Source: Thermomucor indicae-seudaticae
Lineage: Eukaryota > Mucoromycota > Mucoromycetes > Mucorales > Lichtheimiaceae
Assembly: GCA_000787465.1 (NCBI GenBank)
Contig: JSYX01000452.1
Location: 1-28,997, forward strand
DNA length: 28,997 bases
Direction of reading: 5' to 3'
Every line of letters begins with the position of its first letter. The first letter of the stretch is position 1. Below, piece after piece: positions 20,475 to 28,997 of this stretch. Both the position numbers and the translations under genes were made by a program. The notes below the pieces were generated by a model that was given only the letters and a program-made list of their open reading frames with translations, was not told the origin of the DNA and made no database searches.

Positions 20475-23430
20475 TTACAGTGGGTTGTTATTGTTGTTGT
20501 TGCTACTTTTAGCATGCCATGCTGGTTTCTTTAGATAGACCGTTAATGCAATCGCCCGATACACTGATAATTTAAAGAACGTACCGTGTCAGAACCTAGC
20601 TTCACCTTGACGGCTAGATCTTTAATCTTGGCTTCTATTTGCCGCTTGGACATGTCTCGCAAAAGCCAGTTTTCTTTGGCCTCTGATACAAGCTTTGGCA
20701 TTCCATCTGCCTTTCCTTCAATAATCTATAGCAAAAATTCGGCTTAATCAACTTTTGGAAGGGCATCTCTCTTTCTTCAGGGGTCAGCTTACACTCATTA
20801 ATTCATTTGCATGCTGATCCGTAAAGACTACCGGCGGCTTGGCTTCCGTTGTTTCTGATGGGGTGCTATTATGGGAATCGCACCGGAAAGGGTCATACTC
20901 TCCAACCACATCTACTACACATGTTAATAATACTTCTTTACAATCAATTTTCATTATCGCACGCACCAAAGAGCATGGTTGTCTGATGCACCCGCAATAC
21001 CTCGTCTTTCTCGTCGTCACTGGTTTCAAATACGGGCCCTATAACAACTGGGCGTATCGCCACGCGCTGCCAAACGGTTAATCATTCAGGCTAACAGCAG
21101 CTCTCTCTCTAATGATTGGACCCACCTCTTTTGCAGGTCGCACGGCTGGCCTACTAATAACTCTCCTAGACTCATCTTCATCGCTATCCACACCCTCGCC
21201 TTCTGAGAGATAACCTTCTGGAACAAGCCATCCAGCCTGTATATATGCCATGTTAGTAGTCAGACTCAATAAACAGTGAATAATACAATCGTACATCTTC
21301 GGGGTCAATCGTATCATTGTAAGGATCTTCTTCTTCTTCGTCACCACTCTGAATATCTTCGCCTTCCTCTTCAGGCTCCCATTCTGCTTCACTGTCGTGT
21401 TCGTAATCGACCAACTCATCATCCTTGACAAACGGTCGTCGTCCATTGATCCGGTTGCTGCGTTTTGTCCATGTACCTATTATTATTATGTTTAATTATA
21501 AAAAGGCAAAGCTGGTTGTCATACAAGAAGAATAAACCTACCATAGTACGCGGGTCGAACATCTTCTGTAAACTGTAACAGTTTCATACTGACAGCCAAC
21601 CGACTAAAGAGTTCCAAGTTGTTGTCAGGAGGACCAAGCAGAATCCGCGAAAAGTCCACGGTTCGTGATATCCCACGTTTCTGCGTCACTTCTGGCTGCC
21701 CGGATGCATGAAGCTCTTGAAGAAACCTTCGCTTAAGTTTCTCGGATACTACAAAAGACGTTCAGTCAGTGTTCATTGCTTGCTCTATTTTGCAATAACG
21801 TTGTTACCTGGTGTCATTTTATATGGATCGGTTGTATAAGACTTTAGCTGTTGCTCGAAATCCGGACTCGGTGCTTTTCTTTCTACTATCCATGGATGCA
21901 CAGACATGTGTTCCTTGATATAGAATGGAGGAAACATATTTGGCTTTTCCATTAGAGTGCCTATAAGTGAAACACAAAGTTGTCAGTTTATATGGGCACG
22001 ATGCGTTAAAAGTAAAAGAGCATCATATACCACTCTGAGTTGAATTATTGGCTTTGTCATCCACAGCCTTGGTGAATAGGGACGTAAGACGTAATTGGGT
22101 TTGTCCTTTTCGTTTCTTTTCTTCTTCACGTTTCTTTCGTTCCTCTTCACGCTTCCGGCGATCCTCTTCCCGTAATCGCTTTTCTTCTTCCTTTTTACGT
22201 TTCTCTTCTTCCTGAATCTGCCTTGAGCGACTCTATACCGAATCCCACTGTAAGACAAAAGCGTACCTTTTTACGTTGCCTTTCCCTTTCAAGTTCAATT
22301 TCTGCTGGTGACTTCAAATCATCCACGATATTATTCTTTCGATAATGTCTCGTTTGCAGTATTGCCAATTGTTGTTCGACGGGATAACTCTTGAAAACGT
22401 AGGTAACAGCTGCAGACATCTTTTTTTTACAACGCCACGTCAGCAATCCCGGTTAGGCTGTTGCATGCTAAACCAATTCACCTGTTCACGTAATGCTCTT
22501 CTATATTTGATAACTTGCTGCAGATCCAGGGGGAGAAAGGATATGTCTAGTGCTTCCCACCGGAATATGCAAAGATGCTATATTTCTCAATTCTATCAGA
22601 GATTTTTACACCTAAAAGGAAACACAACAAAGGAAGGAAACATTTACCATCGGCATTGTGGAAGGGCCATTCTCATGTGCTGTCAATACCTCGGGCGAGA
22701 CACCGTATTTCACCCTTGTAGCCACTTCTCGTATGGTCTTTTCAATCGCATCCGTAAAAATATTAGAATCTATCAATAGAACAGTGAGTGGATCAGCAGC
22801 AAGTATCAGTAAGGTGTTTCCTTGTACATTACATCTTTCGTTTCGTTGAAAAGGTGATAGGATATCGTTGATCCGTACAGAAAGCTGAGAAATCGGTTCG
22901 TCGCTATCCTGGGCAAGAACTGCGACAAGATCACGAAACTCTCGAGGAAACTGGAACCCTCCAGGCTGTGAAAAGACGGCGGCGTTGCTTTCCAAATGTA
23001 TTCGAAATGCACGAAACTGAATGATGCCTACACAACAGTCGCCATGTCAGAAAATTCTCTTTTGTTGTGGTTTGACCGACAGATCTTACGCTGCGTTATG
23101 ACAAAGTGATTCTCGGTTCGTAACTTCGGTTCAATGAACGACAGCTTCCCATCTTTAAGAAATTCACTGCCCTGTCCCAACGACTAAAGTTAGAGTAAGA
23201 AGTTCCTTTGGACAGATATGAATGTACCCATGGAATAGCCGCAGGAGCAGGAGGAGGATCTTGGACCTGTACTATATACACAAGACATTAGCCACCGATC
23301 GAGCTATATTAATGAGAAAGCGGTTTGCATCGAACATACAAGCCTGCATTCTTTCTGCTGTCGCCGCTACTAACAGCTGATTCTGGGCTGATGTAGCATC
23401 ATTGGATGTGCCTGGCGTACTAGTTTCCAT
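20475..23430 (-). CDS. CAC1: Chromatin assembly factor 1 large subunit (Cac1/Rlf2/p150 type)
   Basis: Deposits H3-H4 on newly replicated DNA together with PCNA in the nucleus. Exons: 23430-23340, 23271-23228, 23183-23090, 23027-22833, 22769-22648, 22577-22482, 22419-22267, 22217-22031, 21960-21808, 21748-21542, 21476-21295, 21236-21126, 21066-20967, 20914-20793, 20725-20585, 20528-20475; 2052 nt, 683 aa, phases closing. Features in order: an N-terminal domain with FLKDGKLSFIEPKLR and RWEALDISFLPLDLQ, a KER charged helix (266-303), and a PCNA-box-like QLRLTSLF (306-313). The acidic ED region contains NGRRPFVKDDELVDYEHDSE and GWLVPEGYLSEGEG. The C-terminal winged helix has MSKRQIEAKIKDLAVKVKLG and KPAWHA. 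It ends in a short poly-Asn tail. The TBC gene lies 202 bp downstream on the same strand. Confidence 0.92.
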
Positions 23431-24110
23431 GGGGTTGAGTTTGGAGAGGGAATTTCAGGTCAGAGCGCGAAATTAACACGAAAACGCGGTGGTCCCTCTC
23501 TATACTTCCCGAAGCAATCGTTCGCGAGGGCCCGAAATTCATGTCATGACTCTCTATGCATATATAAGCAACAGAAATCAATTTGTGTCATTATAATATA
23601 TCAGTGTCCTATGCTAGATCAAGAAGAAAACGGTTGTTGTTACAAACGGTAACTACTCCGTCTCTTAACTGCTAAGTCCATGCTAGCAGAGAATTATCGA
23701 AGACATCTTTTTTACATAAAAGCTCTCCGCATGGCTTCAGTGAACACTTGAGTTGTATCCGGATCGACAACGTATTCACAGGATCCACCATTGAGATAGA
23801 GAGGAGTAACTTATATGCGCTTCTTATGAACCCATGGACATACTATGAATGCAAATTGCGAGTTACGGTTGCGTTATGAAACAGTGTATCAGAGAGAAAA
23901 CAGGGGTTGTTTGAACATGACAGTTTTTGTACATTGATGCTTATACGGAACCAGACGAAAGGATTGCAGTCGTGGTTTGGGGGGATAGTGTAATGAACAG
24001 CCTTGTTACTGCAGGTCTATTACAAGTTTGAAACAAGTTTCAATTCACTATTTAAACTACGTGAGACCCATCCGTCCGACAACTTTGGTACCGCATAGCG
24101 TCCACCCTTA
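23431..24110. other. Intergenic region upstream of CAF-1 subunit
   Basis: AT-rich with no supported gene. The first 150 bases presumably hold the promoter of the minus-strand CAF-1 gene. I see no tRNA-like fold or repeat. Confidence 0.4.
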
Positions 24111-25480
24111 TGTCTCTACACTATACCGTCTCGCAAGCCGGCAGCCACACCTGAAATAGTATCCGGCAGCAGGTGCGCGCATGCGACGACGCACAGCTCA
24201 TACAAAAACTGCGACAAAAGTGGGGCTCTCGTCAATCCACGCGGTCCCTGCCTGCGTCAACTTCGCAGACAGAATCTTGGGATCGGCGAAGGTCATCCGT
24301 CATTTTCGCACTTGTGCAATTGACTCAATTCTGACATTGCAGCAGAATTTAGGCAGGTGGGCTCGGATTCCACGGAGAACGGTGCGCCCGTGGCCTTCAT
24401 CTCGCCATCTCAGAAGGCCAACTACGACAGCGCGGGCTGGCCACGCAGCCCACACACGTCAGCAGCCAAGAAGCCATGGGCAATTACGTACCACCGACCT
24501 CGCAGCCGGAAACGTAGCGGATACTAAATACAATGCCCTTGTGAGTCTTTCCTTGCTTTTGTTCTTTCGCTTTGTCAACCAACCTCTATGCAGAAATACA
24601 TGTCGTGTCCAGCGAATACCGACCAGCATAAGCTCGCTTCCGCGCGAAAACGACCGCTTTCGGAAGTGGGGGAGGGGGCCGGCCTCTCCAATTTCTACGC
24701 CAGCCGCCTGCAGTTTCGTATCCCCTCGCTGACTGGTTTTCGAGCATACTGGATTGCTCCCGATCCGATCCGTCTCCTCAGAACCTTGACCCGACGCGAC
24801 CCGTCTAACCCGCGATCTAGGAAAGCCATTAAATCCTTCAAAATGGCTTTTTTCGACGAAAACAGCGAAGGTTCAGTGCGTTGGCCAGCCGCTCAAAACC
24901 TGTGCGCTTCACAGGCACCCTCAGAAAAGGAGGTTCTTTTACGTGCCCCGACAGCGCTTCGGACGACCTCACAGAGCAACGTGCCGACGCAGTCGGCTGC
25001 CCAGTCTCCTCTGCTCATCGAAAGACGCGACGGGGGCAAAGCTGGCCCTGGAGAATACTGTGTTCTTCATTTAAGCGCTGTTGCTCCTCGGAGAGTTTAA
25101 CCGGAGGAGTGGACTCCACAGGATACATCAGCGCCAGAGCCGCCCTCCTGAAGATTGCGGTCTACGAACGGAAGAACATGCGGCTGCAAGACAATCCACA
25201 TGATCGGAACAAGGTATGACGCCGCCGGGCAACAAGTTAGTCCAGCCCATCCCCGCAGTTGGGGACAGCCCAACACTGCACAAAGTACCTTGTGCTACCC
25301 AGGGTTGCCAGTCCAAGCAAACAAGCCCCACCGAAGCTGGATTTCATACAATCCCAGTCGTCGGATACCAACTGGCAACTTCAGCCGGTTGAACAGTCCG
25401 TGTTGCAGCACAAAAAGCGGCGGGCTGCAGAAAAAAAACACCTGGATACCGCCCGAAAACCCGAACGCATGACAGTCAAA
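24111..25480 (+). other. GC-rich island with unassigned plus-strand ORFs
   Basis: Base composition shifts visibly to GC-rich from about 24110 and back to AT-rich after about 25480. Overlapping plus-strand ORFs (24181-24732, 24588-25100, 24881-25219, 25155-25472) have no start, splice or family match I can defend. Protein-like pieces such as RRDPSNPRSRKAIKSFKM and AFFDENSEGSVRWP continue across frames, which would fit a frameshifted retroelement gag/ORF1-like protein or another transferred or decayed gene. There is no reverse transcriptase motif. A poly-A stretch at about 25430-25440 could be a retroposed tail. Identity open. Confidence 0.3.
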
Positions 25481-25550
25481 AGAACATGGCGTAAGGAATT
25501 TTTTCTTTTGCGTATATACATTCATCGCCCTTCTTATGTATATTTAGTGC

Positions 25551-25630
25551 GTGGCCGCTCGATATAGTGGTCACGCCTGAGAACCCAAAAAGTGATCACT
25601 ATATCGAACATCACTATCTCGAGCGGGCAC
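25551..25630. repeat. Nested inverted repeat resembling a DNA transposon end
   Basis: Outer arms 25551-25569 and 25612-25630 (19 nt, 17 complementary) enclose inner arms 25559-25574 and 25592-25607 (16 nt, one mismatch). The repeated unit is CTCGATATAGTG. Ends with stacked CGATATAGTGA-type subrepeats are known from pogo/Tigger-like Tc1-mariner elements, so this may be a remnant of such an element. The inverted repeat itself is seen directly; its origin is inferred. Confidence 0.5.
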
Positions 25631-26594
25631 TTCAATCAGAACAAAAACTGTGGAAACGATCACTCCATGACTATGAAAGTGCTTAGGCACGATTTTCCAT
25701 AGAACCGTGTCGACATAGCGAAAAACATCGACCACTCTAGTACATTTGAGCTTCTTTGTCTTGCAAATCAGATAAAAGCTATAAAGTCGCTGATCCGTGA
25801 TATCTTGCAGCAATCTTAAACAACAGACAAAAAGGCTGCAATTAAATTCAAGCCCTTTTCTGATTCATGGGGCACCCTTTCTCATTCATTGCCCTTTGTT
25901 GTTATACATCACAATCAGGAACTCTGCAAAATTTGACATTGTTTGACCAATTATCTCAGGGACAGAATTTTGTTTATTACGCATTCTCACTATGAAAAAC
26001 TACTGTGACATATACAAAAGCGATAGTGTGACATATCGGTCACAATAAGCCCAAATGTCATACTAAAAAAGATAACAATGGGTAAAAAATAAGGGTGCAA
26101 GTACCCGTGTCAGGTGATCAACCTTCTTATCTTTTAAACCCCGGCTTTCCTGCGTAACATTCCTCGCATCAAACACGATGCGGCAATATCAAAGACTCCG
26201 CTTTACAGGCTGTACATACTGTTTTCCTTTGAATGCTTCACATCAAAATGCTGTAGAGTACAATAATCAATCGTTATTGGAAAACATCTGCATACGTCAT
26301 ATTGATAACATATGCCCTTTTTTAGTCTTTGAAACTTAAACACCTCTTTTTCCTCATATGATCAGTATTGCTAACCAACTTCTAGTGCGATAAAAGAGGT
26401 TCGAGAGTAGAGACACACATAGACAGCAATTGTTTGAAAGTATCAGTACAGGTACAAATACAAGGGAGTGTACAACTAAGACGGAAAGGTTCGTCGAACC
26501 GTCAGAGCAAACAAGCTATACTCCTAAGCCTTGTTCTACACCTTCTGTTTTTTGTTTCTTTGTAGGCTCCATGTCTATTTCCTCAGCCGCTGCC
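25631..26594. other. AT-rich region without a supported gene
   Basis: Six-frame reading gives only short ORFs. The minus ORF 25571-25813 partly translates the inverted repeat and has no recognisable domain. Possibly the body of a degraded transposon or plain intergenic DNA. Confidence 0.35.
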
Positions 26595-27183
26595 TCAACT
26601 AGCTTTCTTTTCTTTCTTCTTTTCGTACAGTAAAATTTCCTCCTGTTCGTGCTTCTTCTTGTTTTCCACATACTCTTCGAAGTTGATTTGCATTTGAACC
26701 AAGTCGCGGATGCCTCTTCTCAATTCTTCGTTGTATAAAATAGTATCCAAGATCTCTTCCCTAGATTTCTTTGGAGTTTCCAAATTGTCTTCAGTGTCTT
26801 AGCTTCTTAGGCCCGACAAGTCCTCTATGATCCCAACTTTGGTCTCGTCCAAATCCACGACGTGGTAGGCCACAGGCGTATTGAATTTATCGACGTAAGC
26901 ACCTGTATTCTTAAGACGACCCTGTTGTCATCGTCAGCCAAGCTAGGAACCATATCATTCCAAGATGTGCATTAATACCACGAGCAATGACAACTTCGCT
27001 CTCCAAGGGTGGACGTTGGCACAAGCCATCAATAATGCCAAGATGATCGGTCGTCATCTTCCATTGGCTCCCCAGTTCCTTTGCCCTCAAGATGGCCGCA
27101 ACCCTCGAAACACCTCCCCTCTTCTGCACAGTAAAGCTGCAGTCTGCCGTTAAGCGGGCACGGAAGGAAACGAATGCAGACAT
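26595..27183 (-). pseudogene. Decayed gene of unknown family, several frameshifts
   Basis: Protein-like sequence runs on through changing frames. It starts with MSAFVSFRARLTADCS and continues through LCQRPPLESEVVIARGINAHLG (about 26955-27183). It then shifts to NDMVPSLADDDNRVVL (about 26910-26957), and again to NTGAYVDKFNTPVAYHVVDL ending GLRS and a stop near 26806. In the same frame the tail TPKKSREEILDTILYNEELR with a Lys/Glu-rich helix runs to 26595. No GT-AG introns explain the shifts. I do not recognise the family. It is either a pseudogene or affected by assembly errors. Confidence 0.4.
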
Positions 27184-27438
27184 TCCAATAAACAGTTGAC
27201 TTCAGAGAAAAAGGAAATGTTGTCTGATTCGTAATCCCTTTGCCAGGCGTTTTATTTATGCAGCTCAGAGCGTATGGCGCGTTTTCTCGCCTTACGTGTT
27301 CCTCCCAAAGGGACCCGATCATTGAAGTAAAACCGTCTTCCGTCGCCCTTTCCATTGAATTGACAAATTCCCTGGCCTACTTTTGATAAACGTCTTCTCA
27401 TCTTCATCCGCTACTGCTGCGCTTGTAGCTTTGAAGTT

Positions 27439-27720
27439 GTGGGATCTGAAGACCCTACCATCATGGCGAAGCTCGAAGACGTGCGCCGACAGTATGCAAT
27501 ACAACAATCCATGCTGGAGACCAGCAATAAATCAGAGCAAACAGTTCGGTCAAAGCCCAAAAATACCGGTCAAGAGATGACGGAAACGAGACCTGTGCTT
27601 GCGACACTTGCGGACGTACTCGATAAATTTGTTAACAAAAACTGGTTGACTGTAGTTGCTTCTCTTTATGTGGTTATATGTGTTTTATGGCTAGTATTAA
27701 AGACTGTTTTTCTTTATTGA
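27439..27720 (+). CDS. Possible small tail-anchored membrane protein
   Basis: A 93-residue ORF with a hydrophilic, helix-prone N-terminus (MAKLEDVRRQYAIQQSMLET) and one C-terminal hydrophobic segment of about 22 residues after VNKNW (LTVVASLYVVICVLWLVL), ending four residues later. That is the layout of a tail-anchored protein. An alternative start is the second ATG at 27463. No SNARE motif is complete enough to name it. Its last 24 bases overlap the end of the convergent transposase ORF. An upstream exon is possible because an AG acceptor-like GTAG lies near 27425. Confidence 0.4.
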   Translation: MGSEDPTIMAKLEDVRRQYAIQQSMLETSNKSEQTVRSKPKNTGQEMTETRPVLATLADVLDKFVNKNWLTVVASLYVVICVLWLVLKTVFLY

Positions 27721-28860
27721 GAGGATATACCAAAGGTATTCCTCGCATGAAGGTGGCGTAAGACCAAAATACCGGCTTATTTGATTGCCACCGTTCATGC
27801 ATGTCAACAAGTTTCTAAACAGCATAGAGAGGATATACTGTTTGGCAAGAGGATTCAGGTAGAGTTTCTGTTGCTTTTTGAAATGGACGAAAGTAAAGTT
27901 ATTCAGCACATGTCCGTAGCCCCATTCAACCGCCTCACGTACAGAAGACGTATTTTTGTTGAATTGTTCCTGTCCGTCCGTTAAAGATCCACCTATAATA
28001 GACCGAAAGATCACGCATAGTTTGATCTAGTTATACAGATAAACTTAGGATTAAAGTAACATACCTTGAAAAAAGACTTTGCAGGAATCTCTGGTTCTGG
28101 TAAGCCGGATCGCCATAAATGACATACGGCTGCTCCGGCACGGGAGACGGGATATCGAGGTAGGGCGCCATTAGGTGGATCACTCGGCTCTCCCGAAGAA
28201 CACGCGCGTCATGTTTTCGGCCAGCAAACGTCCCGATCAACGATACGGTGATACCATTTGGAAGTATCACTTGTTGGTACTTGACGCAATGCAGGCGCTA
28301 GATTCAGAAAATACATCAACATGACTCGTATTTCGGTTTCGTTTGTTGTTTTTAGTCGTTAAATCGTACCTTCCACCCGTTAAATGCAGACCGCTGGTAT
28401 ATGGTCGGCCTGCAGACAGGAGGAATCGTTCCGTCTATGAATCCAATGCAGTTTTTTAATGGTGCACCTATGTAATGGTATTTAAATGGACATGAGAAAA
28501 GTGTCATTACGAAAGATACAGATACACCTCGTCTAATGAATGCAACACATGAGGAGCTGCATTCCTAGATTCAAAAGTTACCTTTGTCAGCAATTGCCTG
28601 CGCATATGCTCTTAGTTTTCCTGCTGTAAGAAGGTGCCCGTCGCATTTCACTACAGACTCGTAATACTGGTCATAGAGTCTACGCGACATGTAGTTCACT
28701 ACAGTGCTGGCCCCAGATGTATTGAAACCAAATAAAGTTTGCCAATCAAGGAGCCGATTAAGGTACGCCAGCCTATACAGAAGCATTGAGTGCTTCCTCG
28801 TTACTGACGGTAATGCGCTTAATTTTTATGGCCGGTTCCAAGCGCATAAGCTCGCAAAGT
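27697..28860 (-). mobile_element. PIF/Harbinger-type (DDE_Tnp_4-like) transposase, 5' end near or beyond window edge
   Basis: Cut-and-paste transposase. Segments: 28786-28582, 28467-28370, 28297-about 28065 and about 28027-27697, separated by short introns. Catalytic acidic residues are in place: Asp in GFIDGT, Asp in YGDPAYQNQRF, Glu in VREAVEWGYG. The region NGITVSLIGTFAGRKHDARVLRES is typical of the family. Upstream, LCELMRLEPAIK and TVSNEEAL (about 28860-28787) continue the protein in another frame, so one base appears inserted or lost near 28787. The last intron needs a weak GTTACT donor. No terminal repeats or target duplication were found in the window. Probably an inactive or domesticated copy. 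Confidence 0.75.
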
Positions 28861-28997
28861 TTTCTGATCTATGCATACGTGTACAAGCGCTATGGTCAGT
28901 TCCTTCTAAGCGCACATCCATTCATCCCTCCTGCATCTAGGCAATACCTGTTCTGCGTTTCTAGCACCATTCATCATTATGTGCATCCAAGTTGTTA

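Noticed and set aside
22345..22779. Plus-strand 144-codon ORF
   Set aside because: It is a shadow of CAF-1 exons and introns.
1..28997. tRNA/rRNA genes, CRISPR arrays, telomere repeats
   Set aside because: I looked for B-box-like GGTTCRANNC, regular spacer-repeat arrays and telomeric runs and saw none that held up; a tRNAscan-type search would be decisive.

Overview
The window looks like a eukaryotic nuclear contig from a fungus, most probably an early-diverging one of the Mucoromycota type. The genes are intron-dense with short (about 40-70 nt) introns, the base composition is AT-rich, and the proteins resemble fungal GCN2, Far11/STRIP, CAF-1 and Gle1. The taxon is an inference from gene style; no marker locus is present.

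Layout. (1) 425-6649, minus: a complete 16-exon GCN2 eIF2-alpha kinase gene; exon phases close exactly to 1781 codons. (2) 6650-8334: intergenic, with no gene I can support. (3) about 8060-14165: a tandem duplication with a period of about 2.96 kb. Each unit holds a plus-strand Gle1-like gene (copy A 8431-10597, copy B 11392-13641) followed by a convergent small minus-strand ORF. The Gle1-like genes are odd. A hydrophobic N-terminal exon and four tandemly repeated symmetric exons, separated by near-identical introns, precede an ordinary Gle1 coiled coil and C-terminal domain. Copy B carries nonsense codons. Copy A has damage only in the repeat region, and that damage could be bypassed by skipping symmetric exons. 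(4) 14230-17623, minus: Far11/STRIP, a STRIPAK scaffold (14 exons, 870 aa). (5) 17898-20273, minus: an SH3-TBC Rab-GAP (7 exons, about 674 aa). (6) 20475-23430, minus: the large subunit of CAF-1 (16 exons, 683 aa). (7) 23431-28997: a gene-poor, repeat-like flank. It has a GC-rich island with unassigned ORFs, a nested inverted repeat resembling pogo/Tigger-type ends, a decayed minus-strand gene, a possible tail-anchored small protein, and a PIF/Harbinger-type transposase running off the right edge.

The housekeeping genes are separate functions (translation stress signalling, STRIPAK signalling, vesicle traffic, chromatin assembly) and do not form a pathway. The region worth closer study is the Gle1-like tandem array: an apparently membrane-anchored, exon-amplified, partly decaying paralogue pair of an mRNA-export factor. 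Non-canonical GC-AG introns with the donor GCAAGT occur in GCN2, both Gle1-like copies and FAR11. All exon models are by eye; splice sites were chosen by reading frame, GT/GC-AG signals and protein-family sense.
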